Source: Chloroflexota bacterium
Lineage (GTDB): Bacteria > Chloroflexota > Dehalococcoidia > Lucifugimonadales > Lucifugimonadaceae
Assembly: GCA_002718415.1 (NCBI GenBank)
Contig: PBEM01000004.1
Span: 100,140-164,139, forward strand
Reading direction: 5' to 3'
DNA length: 64,000 nucleotides
The notes under the pieces are model-generated. The model saw nothing but the letters and a program-made list of their open reading frames with translations, was not told where the DNA came from and made no database searches. Made by a program: the position numbers and the translations under genes. Shown piece by piece: positions 34,475 through 43,523 of the stretch. Each line of letters begins with the position of its first letter. Positions within the stretch are counted from its first letter, which is position 1.

Positions 34475-36655
34475 ATGGAAATTTTAACTGAAATAAATAT
34501 TCCAAAAAATAAATTAAAAACTACTTTGGAATTATACTTAAATCCTACACAAATTGAAGAAATAAATGACGTATTAGATTTCGCTGAAAAAAGTCATAAA
34601 GATCAAAAAAGAATATCAGGAGAGCCCTACATAATACATCCTATCGCTACAGCTCAAAATCTAGCAGAAATGAAATTAGATACTACTACTATCAAAGGAG
34701 CATTACTGCATGATGTTATAGAGGATTGTAACGTTTCATACAATGAAATTGAGAAATTATTTGGTAGTGAAGTAGCATATATAGTTGATGGTGCAACAAA
34801 ATTAAAAAATATAGATAAGATTAATGAAAGTAGCCAAATGGCGATAGAAATTAATACACCTCAAAGAACTCGATCAGCTACTCTAAGAAAAATACTAATT
34901 GCTATGACAAAAGATGTAAGAGTTGTATTAATTAAACTTTCCGATAGACTCCACAATATGCAAACTCTGAAATATTTACCTGCTAGTAGGCAATTAAGAA
35001 TAGCAAGAGAAACTTTAGATATACATGCCCCATTGGCTCACCGATTAGGGATGAATGAAATTAAATGGAAACTAGAAGATGAATCCTTCAGATATCTTAA
35101 TCCTGAAAATTATAAAATGATTTCCAAGCTAGTAGCTAGAAAAAGACTCGAAAGAGAAAGATATGTAAACGCTGCTGTAGAATCATTAAAAACAGAATTA
35201 GAAAAATCTAATATTAAATCATTGATATATGGTAGAGCAAAACATTTATATAGTATTTATAAAAAAATTAACCGGTATCAAGAAATAGGACGAAAATTTA
35301 ATGAAATTCATGATTTATTTGCCTTAAGAATTCTTACCGATAATATAAATGATTGTTACAAAACTTTAGGAATAGTACATTCGAAATGGAGACCTTTACA
35401 AGGTGAATTTGACGATTATATCGGCAATCCAAAAGAGAATATGTATCAATCACTACATACTTCAGTTATTGGTCCAGGTAACTATTCTATGGAGATCCAA
35501 ATTAGGACTAAAGAGATGGAAAAGATAGCACAAGAAGGAGTCGCTTCTCACTGGTCATATAAAGAAGGTGAACAAAACGTAACTAATGGTAATAATTTTG
35601 AACAACAAATTACATGGCTGAAACAAATTTTAGAATGGCAACAAGAATTTACAGAAGATGAAGAGTATTTGTCTTCAGTTAAAACAGATATTTTAAGTGA
35701 TCAAGTATTCGTGTATACTCCAAAAGGAGACGTTATTGATTTGCCGATTGGTGCAACACCATTAGATTTTGCATATCGTGTACATACTGAATTAGGACAT
35801 AATGCTACAAGGGCTTATATAAACAACAAAATAGTAGCATTAAATACAATACTTCAAAATGGAGATTTAGTAGAAATTAAAAAATCTCGTAAAAATAAAG
35901 GTCCAAATATAAATTGGCTAAATCCTGAATTGAATTTTTTATCTTCTATTGGGGCTCAAACTAAAGTAAGACAATGGTTTAATAAACAAAATAAAAATGT
36001 AATTGAACGTGAAGGTAAAAAAATATTAAATAAGGAATTGACTAGATTAAGTATAGATCTATCTGAATCAGAAATAGCAGAAAAGATGGATTTCACCACA
36101 ACGAAAGAATTAATAGAAGCATTAGGATCAGGAACAATACCAATTACAAGAATAGCAGAAGCTATAGACCGCACAGAAAATAAAATAAAAAATAACAACC
36201 CATCTGTTCAACCTGGTGTTTTAGTGGTGATCGGAGAACAAGATCTTCTTACTAAAATAGGTAGATGTTGTAATCCTATTCATGGAGATGAAATAATTGG
36301 CTATCTAACTAGAAATCAAGATGTTACTGTTCATAAAATATCATGTAATAATGCCAAATATTCTTTAAAACCAGAGAAAATAGTTGATGTAAATTGGGGA
36401 GAATATACCACTACATATTCATCTAGATTAATTGTAAATGCCTACGATAGAGTAGGCTTAATTAGAGATATAACAATGGTTGTTTCATCTGAAGGTGTTA
36501 ATATTCATAAAATAACTTCTTCAGAAAACAAAGGTTCAAACGCAGTAAATATTGCAATGACAGTATACACAAGAGGTGTCCAACAATTAAGTAAATTATT
36601 TTCCCGTCTTGAAGCTATACCGGGTATTGAATCAGTAATTAGAATAAACGAGTAA
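34475..36655 (+). CDS. relA: Bifunctional (p)ppGpp synthetase/hydrolase (RelA/SpoT)
   Basis: A 726-residue long RSH protein that makes and degrades the stringent-response alarmone. Domains in order: HD hydrolase (about 35-190; IIHPIATAQNLAEM, ALLHDVIEDC with His 79-Asp 80), synthetase (about 240-360; YSIYKKINRYQEIG, DLFALRILTD, YQSLHTSVIGP, EIQIRTKEMEKIAQEGVASHWSYK), TGS (about 405-465; DQVFVYTPKGDVIDLPIGATPLDFAYRVHTELG), a zinc-finger/helical part containing GRCCNPIHGDEIIGYLT, and a C-terminal ACT domain. Hydrolase residues look intact, so both activities are expected. Confidence 0.95.
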   Translation: MEILTEINIPKNKLKTTLELYLNPTQIEEINDVLDFAEKSHKDQKRISGEPYIIHPIATAQNLAEMKLDTTTIKGALLHDVIEDCNVSYNEIEKLFGSEVAYIVDGATKLKNIDKINESSQMAIEINTPQRTRSATLRKILIAMTKDVRVVLIKLSDRLHNMQTLKYLPASRQLRIARETLDIHAPLAHRLGMNEIKWKLEDESFRYLNPENYKMISKLVARKRLERERYVNAAVESLKTELEKSNIKSLIYGRAKHLYSIYKKINRYQEIGRKFNEIHDLFALRILTDNINDCYKTLGIVHSKWRPLQGEFDDYIGNPKENMYQSLHTSVIGPGNYSMEIQIRTKEMEKIAQEGVASHWSYKEGEQNVTNGNNFEQQITWLKQILEWQQEFTEDEEYLSSVKTDILSDQVFVYTPKGDVIDLPIGATPLDFAYRVHTELGHNATRAYINNKIVALNTILQNGDLVEIKKSRKNKGPNINWLNPELNFLSSIGAQTKVRQWFNKQNKNVIEREGKKILNKELTRLSIDLSESEIAEKMDFTTTKELIEALGSGTIPITRIAEAIDRTENKIKNNNPSVQPGVLVVIGEQDLLTKIGRCCNPIHGDEIIGYLTRNQDVTVHKISCNNAKYSLKPEKIVDVNWGEYTTTYSSRLIVNAYDRVGLIRDITMVVSSEGVNIHKITSSENKGSNAVNIAMTVYTRGVQQLSKLFSRLEAIPGIESVIRINE

Positions 36656-36726
36656 CTTTACTGCAAGTAAATAATTATATTTAAGAATATAATAATAAGA
36701 CGTTAAATTTTATTAGGTTATGAAAT

Positions 36727-36966
36727 ATGCCCGCAGCCAAAACATTACGCTCACAAAAAAAAAGAGCTACAAACAATAAAATAGTAAGAACATATACCAA
36801 ATCAAGAATGAAAATGGCATTAGACTCAATTGATTCAAAAGATACTGTAATTTCAGCTATTTCCGCTTTAGATAAAGCAGTTTCTAAAGGGGTATTGCAT
36901 AAGAATAATGCTGCTAGAAAAAAATCTCGTCTAATGAAAAAATTTAATAATAAAACTAAGTCTTAG
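36727..36966 (+). CDS. rpsT: Ribosomal protein bS20
   Basis: A 79-residue basic helical protein of the small subunit. It starts MPAAKTLRSQKKRATNNKIVRTYTKSRMK and carries AISALDKAVSKGVLHKNNAARKKSRLMKKFN, a clear bS20. It stands alone after relA, with about 70 bp of AT-rich DNA before it that should hold its promoter, and its 3' end borders the uncertain gene that follows. Confidence 0.95.
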   Translation: MPAAKTLRSQKKRATNNKIVRTYTKSRMKMALDSIDSKDTVISAISALDKAVSKGVLHKNNAARKKSRLMKKFNNKTKS

Positions 36967-37091
36967 TTAACGAAAAATTTAGGTTAAATCCAATTAATTC
37001 TAAAGAAGAAATTCACCAAAATAATCCTTCACGATTTAATTGGAGAATCATTCACCCTTTTATTGAAGAAAACACTATAGCTATTGAAATT

Positions 37092-37427
37092 ATGCCTTGG
37101 AAAGGATTAATCCCTAAATGGAGGTTTGTTTTACCTTCAGAATACAAAGGATTACTTAAATGGGGAATAACTACACCAGGAACAAATAAAATAGATGAAA
37201 ATGTATTAAGACCTATAAAAAATGGCCCAGTCAATTTAGTGGATGGCCCTTCTGTTATATGGTTTGGGGGGCATAAACCGCTATCTACTAAAAGAGCTGG
37301 AATTATAGTATTAAAACAGCCTGTGCCACATTATGTTGCATTCGGTGAATCAGAAGAACCTGAAGGACCACCGAAATCATTAGAAGTGATTTCTTTTGAA
37401 AGTGATAATTTACATCAACATGACTAA
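37092..37427 (+). CDS. Unknown protein, N-terminus uncertain (open frame extends upstream)
   Basis: From the first ATG this is a 111-residue soluble protein with IPKWRFVLPSEYKGLLKWGITTPGTNKIDENVLRPI, NGPVNLVDGPSVIWFGGHKPLSTKRAGIIVLKQPVPHYVAFGE and an acidic, His-containing end. I do not recognise it. The same frame stays open upstream to 36960 (just inside the rpsT end) and reads like protein, for example FRLNPINSKEEIHQ and RFNWRIIHPFIEENTIAIEI, but contains no ATG, GTG or TTG. The true protein may therefore start at an ATT or ATC or be up to about 155 residues long. It is upstream of lexA by 83 bp in the same direction. Confidence 0.55.
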   Translation: MPWKGLIPKWRFVLPSEYKGLLKWGITTPGTNKIDENVLRPIKNGPVNLVDGPSVIWFGGHKPLSTKRAGIIVLKQPVPHYVAFGESEEPEGPPKSLEVISFESDNLHQHD

Positions 37428-37510
37428 TTTTTATAATATTGCGACAGATATTTTTGTAATTTATTAAGAACGTTGATATTTTTTACTAAGTACAAATAAA
37501 ATAAATAATT

Positions 37511-38188
37511 ATGACTATACTAAGTGTTCGCCAAAAAAAAATAATCGACTTTATAGAAAAATGGTTTGCAGAATATGACTATGCTCCTAGTGTAAGAGAT
37601 ATACAAATAGGATGTGAAATAAGTTCGACTTCAGTAGTACAATACAATTTAGAAAAATTAAAAAAAATTGGAATTTTGAAAAATCATTCTGAGGTTTCTA
37701 GAAGCTTAAGATTAACTCAGCACAATTCACAATTACCTAAATATGGTACAAACAATTTAAATCATAATATAACTGAAATTTTTTCTGTCCCAATGCTTGG
37801 GACTATCTCAGCTGGAGAACCTTTCCCACTACCAGATGAAGAATCATGGTCTGAAATTTACAGTAAAGAACATATTGAATTACCACAATCTATTGCTGGA
37901 AACTCAAGTAATATTTATGCATTAAAAGTTAAAGGTAAATCCATGATTGATGCATTAATCTCTGATGGTGATTTGGTCATAATGCAACATACAAAAATAG
38001 TTAGTAATGGTCAGATGGCTGCTGTAAGAATAATAAAAGACAATACAACAACATTGAAAAATTATTTCCAAAAAGGAAATAACGTACGTTTAGAACCGGC
38101 TAATAAAGATTTCAGGCCGATTTTACTTGAATCAAAAGATGTAGAAATTATAGGAAAAGTAAAAGCAGTTTGGAGAATGCTTAAATAA
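37511..38188 (+). CDS. lexA: SOS repressor LexA
   Basis: A 225-residue LexA. The winged HTH is at about 1-70 (LSVRQKKIIDFIEKWFAEYDYAPSVRDIQIGCEISSTSVVQYNLEKLKKIGIL). The self-cleavage site is Ala 101-Gly 102 in PMLGTISAGEPFP; catalytic Ser 144 is in KGKSMIDALISDGDLVIM and Lys 183 in TTTLKNYF. All features of RecA-stimulated autocleavage are intact. It is slightly longer than E. coli LexA (202). Only a half-site (AGAAC near 37467) is seen in its own upstream region, so autoregulation by the palindromes found at 18065 and 25247 is not evident. Confidence 0.93.
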   Translation: MTILSVRQKKIIDFIEKWFAEYDYAPSVRDIQIGCEISSTSVVQYNLEKLKKIGILKNHSEVSRSLRLTQHNSQLPKYGTNNLNHNITEIFSVPMLGTISAGEPFPLPDEESWSEIYSKEHIELPQSIAGNSSNIYALKVKGKSMIDALISDGDLVIMQHTKIVSNGQMAAVRIIKDNTTTLKNYFQKGNNVRLEPANKDFRPILLESKDVEIIGKVKAVWRMLK

Positions 38189-38197
38189 AATAAATTA

Positions 38198-39379
38198 CTA
38201 TAAAAATGCGTCCCATTCACGTGGAGAAGAAGTTAAACTTTCACATCCATCTTCAGTAACTAATGTAGTGTCTTCTATATTTATACTACCTACCCCTTGA
38301 ACTCTCATAGTAGGCTCCACAACAACAATCATTCCTGGTTCCAAAGGCTTATTAGATCCTTTTACTAAAAATGGAGGTTCATGAACAGTTCTACCTAATG
38401 AATGTCCAGCTTGAGGAGTTAGTGATTCATAACCTTCTTCTTCAAACATTTTCATTGTTAATAGATATAAATCTGATGGTAAAATACCTGGGCGAACAGA
38501 ATCTCTTAATTTCTTGTTCATTCTTAAAATGGATGCATGTGCTTTTTTTGCTTCATCAGAAATTTCTCCATCCCATGCTAATGACCTAGATTGATCAGAT
38601 ACATAACCATTCCACCACCCACTAGCATCTATTCTCAATATTTCTCCTTTTTTTAGAAGCTGGTTAGTAGGTCCAACAAAGTTGGCCCCTTTGGGACCGA
38701 AACCAATATCTGTCCAAAGATGCCGAGATCCTCTTTCAGCAAAAGCTACACCTAAATAATGTTCCAAATCCCATTCGCTCATCCCCTCGAAGGCTACCTC
38801 TTCATAAATAGAATTAATCACTTCACTTGTAATATCTGAAGCTTTTCTTATACGAATAATTTCTTCTTCAGATTTAACCATTCTCAAATCCCATAAAATA
38901 GGCTCTGCATCAACCAATGTAGCCATCGGTAAAAATTCACGTAAATCTTCTGCAAATTTCATTTCTAGATGTCGCCATTCTACACCTATACGACCTTTAT
39001 CGAGATTTTTTTCATATAATACTTGTGCGACTCTTTCTATAGGATTATCAGCAGAATCTATTTGACTTTCTGAACCTGAAACAAAAAAAACAGGGCCCCA
39101 ATAACGAATGTCTTTTATCCACATCTGATAATTTTCCGGATAACCTGTTTGAGTAGATGGTGCTACATAAAAAGGACCAGTATTTTCATCGATAGGAAGA
39201 CCAACAAATGAAGCTGCATAATTTTCACCATCTTCTAATAAAAAATTGTCCTTATTAAACCCTTTCATCCATTCAAAATCTGTAAGGTATTCAACATTTG
39301 GTTTAGTGCCTGCTAGTATGACATCTATATTATGTGAATACATAGACCTAGATAATTTCTCGTAATTGAAAAGTCTCAT
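38198..39379 (-). CDS. M24-family metallopeptidase (Xaa-Pro aminopeptidase-like)
   Basis: A 393-residue protein from the ATG at 39379. This start gives the natural family beginning MRLFNYEKLSRSMYSHNIDVILAG and leaves 64 bp to the divergent tatA; the longer frame to 39427 would leave 16 bp. The creatinase-like N-domain is followed by the metal-binding pita-bread domain: RIDASGWWNGYVSDQSRS (two Asp), AGHSLGRTVHEPP (His), VVVEPTMRV (Glu) and NIEDTTLVT (Glu), all ligands present. It would cleave Xaa-Pro or related bonds; exact substrate unknown. Its stop is 9 bp from the convergent lexA. Confidence 0.85.
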   Translation of the reverse strand: MRLFNYEKLSRSMYSHNIDVILAGTKPNVEYLTDFEWMKGFNKDNFLLEDGENYAASFVGLPIDENTGPFYVAPSTQTGYPENYQMWIKDIRYWGPVFFVSGSESQIDSADNPIERVAQVLYEKNLDKGRIGVEWRHLEMKFAEDLREFLPMATLVDAEPILWDLRMVKSEEEIIRIRKASDITSEVINSIYEEVAFEGMSEWDLEHYLGVAFAERGSRHLWTDIGFGPKGANFVGPTNQLLKKGEILRIDASGWWNGYVSDQSRSLAWDGEISDEAKKAHASILRMNKKLRDSVRPGILPSDLYLLTMKMFEEEGYESLTPQAGHSLGRTVHEPPFLVKGSNKPLEPGMIVVVEPTMRVQGVGSINIEDTTLVTEDGCESLTSSPREWDAFL

Positions 39380-39443
39380 TATGATTGTTTGTTTTGAGTA
39401 AAATATTATAAATATTGTATCATTCATTAAGTAACAAATATTT

Positions 39444-39629
39444 ATGGAGAAAAAAATGGGTTTCCTAAGGAATATAGGTCCGTTAGAAATAATACTTATC
39501 TTGGTAATAATTCTAATTGTTTTTGGTGTCGGAAAACTACCTGAAATAGGTTCTGGAGTTGGTAAGGCAATAAAAGAATTTAGAAATTCAGTTGGCTCAG
39601 ATAAAAAAGATGATAAAGAAAAAAAATAA
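39444..39629 (+). CDS. tatA: Sec-independent translocase subunit TatA
   Basis: A 61-residue protein with an N-terminal membrane helix, GPLEIILILVIILIVFGVGKLPEIGSGVGKAIKEFR, and a charged Lys/Asp tail, the standard TatA form that makes the variable-size pore for folded proteins. The hinge FGxxKLPE is present. Length is typical (shorter than TatB). It lies opposite to tatC/tatB and ends 5 bp from the tatC stop, so the two Tat transcription units converge. Confidence 0.92.
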   Translation: MEKKMGFLRNIGPLEIILILVIILIVFGVGKLPEIGSGVGKAIKEFRNSVGSDKKDDKEKK

Positions 39630-39634
39630 TTCTT

Positions 39635-40378
39635 CTATTTCCTCTTTTTTTCGGTTATCTTAACTAACAAAAGCCCTATTTCAAATAAAAATATTGCGGG
39701 TAATGCCGCTAAAGTTTGAGTTACAGGATCAAATGTGGGAGTAATTATTGCACCAAGTATAAATCCAAATAATATATTCCATACTCTTTGCTTTGATACC
39801 CATTTGGACTTCAATAAACCAGCCTTGCCTAACAAAAACATAATTATTGGTATTTGAAAAATTAATCCCATCCAGAATACCAATGAAGACATCAAAGATA
39901 TATATGATCCTATTCTTGGAGTAGGAGTAGCAATATCACTACCAAATGAAAACAAAAAATGAACTGCAGGAGGAATTAAAATATAATAAGCAAACGCTAC
40001 ACCAATAAAAAATAAAATCGTCCCTCCTGGAATTAAACTATATAAATATTTTCTTTCAGATTTTGTAAGTCCAGGTCTCAAAAACATAACTAATTCAAAC
40101 ATAATATATGGAAAAGCTAAACTAAAACCAACTAACACAGATAATCTAGCTATAGCAGACCATCCTTCAAAAACATCTAGAAAAACTAAAGTTGCAGGAA
40201 TATCAGGGGAAATTTTAGAAAGTGCATCAAGAGCTGGTTTTTGAACAAACTTTGATATTGGCTGATAAAAAATAAAAGATATAATTGTTGAAAGTATAAC
40301 AACTATTGCAATCCTAATTATTCTTCTTTTAATTTCAGAAAAATGAGAAACAATAGAAACAGCCCTGTCATTTGCCAT
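39635..40378 (-). CDS. tatC: Sec-independent translocase subunit TatC
   Basis: A 247-residue protein with six predicted membrane helices that recognises twin-arginine signal peptides. The start SIVSHFSEIKRRIIRIAIVVILSTI is the family motif (HxxELRxR-type, here HFSEIKRR), and FELVMFLRPGLTKSERKYL carries the conserved FxxPGLxxxE signature. It overlaps the end of tatB by 11 bp, so translation is coupled. Confidence 0.93.
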   Translation of the reverse strand: MANDRAVSIVSHFSEIKRRIIRIAIVVILSTIISFIFYQPISKFVQKPALDALSKISPDIPATLVFLDVFEGWSAIARLSVLVGFSLAFPYIMFELVMFLRPGLTKSERKYLYSLIPGGTILFFIGVAFAYYILIPPAVHFLFSFGSDIATPTPRIGSYISLMSSLVFWMGLIFQIPIIMFLLGKAGLLKSKWVSKQRVWNILFGFILGAIITPTFDPVTQTLAALPAIFLFEIGLLLVKITEKKRK

Positions 40379-40670
40379 TGTTATTATCCTCAGAAGAATA
40401 CCCAGAATCTTGTTTAGGTGTTTTTTTATCTTTTTTTGTTGTTTTTATAGGAACTGGATTTATTAATTCAATATTTTCTTCAATAGCTTCATTTATATTA
40501 TTTTCTTCATCAATTATTAACTCGGTAATATAATCTCTTTGTTCCTTTAACTTGGTTAAAAATTTCTTAAATGTTCTAACCCCTAAAATTAATCTTTTTG
40601 GGCCTACAACTGTAACTCCTATTATCATAACAACGAGCAATTCTAAACTTCCTATCCCCAAAAAATTCAA
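40368..40670 (-). CDS. tatB: TatA/TatB-family protein (probable TatB)
   Basis: A 100-residue protein with the Tat membrane helix in MNFLGIGSLELLVVMIIGVTVVGPKRLILGVRTFKKFL. It has GPKRL instead of the FGPxKLP hinge and a longer amphipathic and acidic tail (EENNINEAIEENIELI), which fits TatB rather than TatA. It is immediately upstream of tatC in the same direction. The C-terminus overlaps tatC, and its start overlaps the end of maf by 4 bp. Confidence 0.82.
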   Translation of the reverse strand: MNFLGIGSLELLVVMIIGVTVVGPKRLILGVRTFKKFLTKLKEQRDYITELIIDEENNINEAIEENIELINPVPIKTTKKDKKTPKQDSGYSSEDNNNGK

Positions 40671-41299
40671 ATTAAATCCTCCGATTTTTTGTACTGTTTA
40701 CATCTAATATTACAATCCAAAATATTAATACTATAATCAAATTTCGAAAGTATGGATTCTAATGTACATAATGGTAACCCTACTATATTTAAATAACATC
40801 CTTTATAAGATTCTACAGGAGAAAAATCTTCATCCTGTATACCATATCCTCCAGCTCGATCAAAAGGAATTTTACTTTGAATATATTTATTCATTTCTTC
40901 TTGAGAAAACTCTCGTAATTTAACTTTGGAAATTCTAGATTTACAAATTATTTGATTATTATTTTTCAATACAATACTTGTCACAACCATATGAAATTTA
41001 GATTTCAATAGTTGTAAATTCATTTTAGCTTCTTCAATATTCGAAGGTTTATTTATTATTGCATCTTTATAAATCACACACGTATCAACAGCAATTAATA
41101 AATCTTGATTGTTGCCTTTCTGAGATTTTAATTTTTCAATAGCTAACATTTTGGGATACGATATAGGTTTAAATTTCTTCAAATCAATAGATCTCTCATT
41201 TATTAGATGATCTTTTTGTATGAATTCTATTCCTGCTTTCTGAAACAACTCTAATCTTCTATTAGACGATGAAAATAAAAATAATTTTCTTTTATACAT
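40667..41299 (-). CDS. maf: Maf-family nucleoside triphosphate pyrophosphatase
   Basis: A 210-residue protein of the Maf/Ham1-like house-cleaning group, which hydrolyses non-canonical or methylated nucleotides. The start YKRKLFLFSSSNRRLELFQKAGIEF corresponds to the S.S.RR..L signature; DLLIAVDTCVI carries the conserved Asp; FDRAGGYGIQDEDFSPVESYKGCYLNIVGLPL is the diagnostic C-terminal motif. The first 8 bases overlap the methyltransferase gene upstream and the last 4 the tatB start. Confidence 0.88.
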   Translation of the reverse strand: MYKRKLFLFSSSNRRLELFQKAGIEFIQKDHLINERSIDLKKFKPISYPKMLAIEKLKSQKGNNQDLLIAVDTCVIYKDAIINKPSNIEEAKMNLQLLKSKFHMVVTSIVLKNNNQIICKSRISKVKLREFSQEEMNKYIQSKIPFDRAGGYGIQDEDFSPVESYKGCYLNIVGLPLCTLESILSKFDYSINILDCNIRCKQYKKSEDLI

Positions 41300-42506
41300 T
41301 CTTTAAATTTAAAATAGCAACACATTCTATATGTCTTGTTTGCGGAAACATATCAATTGGGGTTATAGAATCAATACTGTAAAAATCATCGCTAACTAAA
41401 ATATCTAAATCTCTCATCATTGATACTGGATCACATGAAATCATAAGAATTTTTAAGGGCTTAATACGTTTCACAGCCTTCAGTACGTCAATATGACAAC
41501 CCACTCTAGGTGGATCTAGAATTAGATATTTAATTTCTTCGTTAAATTCTAATAAAGCATGCTCTGTTTTTTTTTGAATATATTGTATATTCTTCAAGTC
41601 TCCATTACTTTTTATCCCATCTACAATAGCTGAAGCAGATTCTTCAATACATATTACTTTCTCAACAAAATTTGAAAAAAGAGAGCCGAAGACACCTACA
41701 CCACTATATGCATCTACTAAAGTACCTGACCCATCAAAATTAAGTAATGTTTTTGAAATATTTATAATATTTTCAAGTTGTACAATATTCACCTGAAAAA
41801 ATGATGGAGAAGCTACATTATATTCTCTATCAAATATTCTTTCTAAATAATGTGTTTGTCCCGATTCAAAAGAAAATTCTTTTTCTACTAAGTTAGGTTG
41901 TACTAAAAATGAATCAGTTTTATCAGATCCGCGAATAGAAACTTGAGAAAACCCATCCATATTATCCTGAATTTCAGAAAGAATAGAATTAATTTTTCTG
42001 TTCATTAATAAACATTCACTAATTTTCACAAATTTTCTTGTTGAGGAATTAATAAAACCAACTTCTCCTGGAGAATTCTTGCTTCGAACTGTAAATCTAG
42101 AATGATTACGGTAATTAAGTTCATGGATAGATGGTAATGTTGAATTAACCAAAACCTTACTTAATTTTTCATACCTATTTAATTCATCAATAACAATTTC
42201 TTTCTTTAAAATTAACTGATATTTATAATCAATATGTTGCCATTGACATCCAGTACATTCTAAAAATTTCACACATGGAGCATTTACTCTAAACTCAGAG
42301 GACTCTATTACTTTATTTACAATAGAGATAATTTTGTCAGGATAAATACGTAATAACCTAACTTCTACTTTCTCTTGAGGTATCCCCCCTAAAATCTCAA
42401 CAGGTTTACCGTCTAAATTTGAAATTGATAACCCCATTTTATTAAATGACTTAATATTGAGTGTAACTAAATCATTTTCTTTATAAATAGTATTTTCGGA
42501 ATTCAC
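41292..42506 (-). CDS. 23S rRNA (uracil-5-)-methyltransferase, RlmD/RumA type
   Basis: A 404-residue protein with an N-terminal TRAM-like domain (NTIYKENDLVTLNIKSFNKMGLSISNLDGKPVEILGGIPQEKVEVRLL) and the 4Fe-4S Cys set CVKFLECTGCQWQHIDY plus a later Cys in KISECLLM. The SAM site includes VDAYSGVGVFGSLF, and the catalytic Cys is in KILMISCDPVSMMRDL, after YLILDPPRVGCH. The product methylates uridine in rRNA (U747 or U1939 group) or tRNA; the exact position is not decidable from sequence. It is the first gene of the minus-strand run with maf, tatB and tatC. Confidence 0.88.
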   Translation of the reverse strand: MNSENTIYKENDLVTLNIKSFNKMGLSISNLDGKPVEILGGIPQEKVEVRLLRIYPDKIISIVNKVIESSEFRVNAPCVKFLECTGCQWQHIDYKYQLILKKEIVIDELNRYEKLSKVLVNSTLPSIHELNYRNHSRFTVRSKNSPGEVGFINSSTRKFVKISECLLMNRKINSILSEIQDNMDGFSQVSIRGSDKTDSFLVQPNLVEKEFSFESGQTHYLERIFDREYNVASPSFFQVNIVQLENIINISKTLLNFDGSGTLVDAYSGVGVFGSLFSNFVEKVICIEESASAIVDGIKSNGDLKNIQYIQKKTEHALLEFNEEIKYLILDPPRVGCHIDVLKAVKRIKPLKILMISCDPVSMMRDLDILVSDDFYSIDSITPIDMFPQTRHIECVAILNLKNV

Positions 42507-42568
42507 TTATTTTTATGTTTTTAATATAAATGTACTTAACAGTTTATTTATATAATTATGACCCAAGA

Positions 42569-42598
42569 TTGATTTTGTGTTATCTTACATAATAATAC
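42569..42598 (+). promoter_or_regulatory. Candidate sigma-70 promoter for lipA
   Basis: TTGATT (42569-42574) and TAATAC (42593-42598) are 18 bp apart and lie about 20 bp before the TTG start of lipA. The -35 box matches the consensus at four of six positions and the -10 box has good TAxxxx character. In this AT-rich DNA chance matches are frequent, so the call is tentative. Confidence 0.35.
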
Positions 42599-42620
42599 TA
42601 ATGCATATTGGAAAATTTAA

Positions 42621-43514
42621 TTGGTTGTAAAACGTAAATTACCTGAGTGGTTTAAAGTAAAATCCCCCGGAAGCGAAAATTTTATATCTTTAAAATCTAA
42701 AATTTCTGGAGCAAGCCTAAATACGGTTTGTGAAGAAGCTGCTTGCCCAAATATTGGTGATTGTTGGGACAGAGGAACTGCAACATTTATGATATTAGGT
42801 GATACCTGTACCCGTGCTTGTTCTTATTGTAATGTCAAGACAGGGTGGCCAAACACTATTGATTTATTAGAACCTCATAGGGTAGCTAGTACTGTAAAAA
42901 AAATGAACTTAAAATATACCGTAATAACATCTGTTGATAGAGATGATTTAGATGATTACGGCTCAGGGATATTTGCTAAAACTATTGAAGAGGTTAGAAA
43001 ATTATCTCCTAAATGTAAAATTGAAGTGCTAATTCCGGATTTTGAAGGAGACTTTGATTCTCTTAAAAAAGTAATAATAGCTAAACCACAAGTATTAAAT
43101 CATAATATTGAAACCGTCAGAAGAGTTTTTAAGAAAGTTCGCCCGAGAGGAAACTATGATTTATCTTTGAATTTAATTAATAATGTAAAAAAAATAAACC
43201 CTAAAATTCCAACCAAATCTGGAATGATGGTAGGTTTAGGAGAAACTAAAGAAGAAATGATTTCTACTATGAATGAACTCGTTGATTCAAATTGTGATTT
43301 ACTAACTATTGGACAATATTTAAGACCTACAAAAAAACACCATCCAATCATAAGATTTTATCATCCAGATGAATTTGAAGACCTAAAGGAACTTGGATTA
43401 AAAATAGGGTTTAAGCATGTAGCATCAGGCCCACTAGTAAGAAGCTCTTATCACGCAGATGAACAACATGATGCTGCAATAGAAAAATTGATAGATCAAT
43501 CAATACTAAATTAA
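42621..43514 (+). CDS. lipA: Lipoyl synthase
   Basis: A 297-residue radical-SAM enzyme that inserts two sulfurs into octanoyl chains on lipoyl domains. The auxiliary cluster ligands are in NTVCEEAACPNIGDCW (C-x4-C-x5-C), the SAM cluster in CTRACSYCNVKTG (CX3CX2C), and the C-terminal Ser ligand in LVRSSYHAD. Other motifs (VITSVDRDDLDDYG, NHNIETVRRVFKKVRPRGNYD, TKSGMMVGLGET) match. TTG start with a weak GGA upstream. lipB is not in view. Confidence 0.95.
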   Translation: MVVKRKLPEWFKVKSPGSENFISLKSKISGASLNTVCEEAACPNIGDCWDRGTATFMILGDTCTRACSYCNVKTGWPNTIDLLEPHRVASTVKKMNLKYTVITSVDRDDLDDYGSGIFAKTIEEVRKLSPKCKIEVLIPDFEGDFDSLKKVIIAKPQVLNHNIETVRRVFKKVRPRGNYDLSLNLINNVKKINPKIPTKSGMMVGLGETKEEMISTMNELVDSNCDLLTIGQYLRPTKKHHPIIRFYHPDEFEDLKELGLKIGFKHVASGPLVRSSYHADEQHDAAIEKLIDQSILN

Positions 43515-43523
43515 TTTTCTAAT

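Noticed and set aside
37461-37480. Possible LexA box before lexA
   Set aside because: Only the half-site AGAAC is present; the mirrored GTTCT half is missing, so it is not called.
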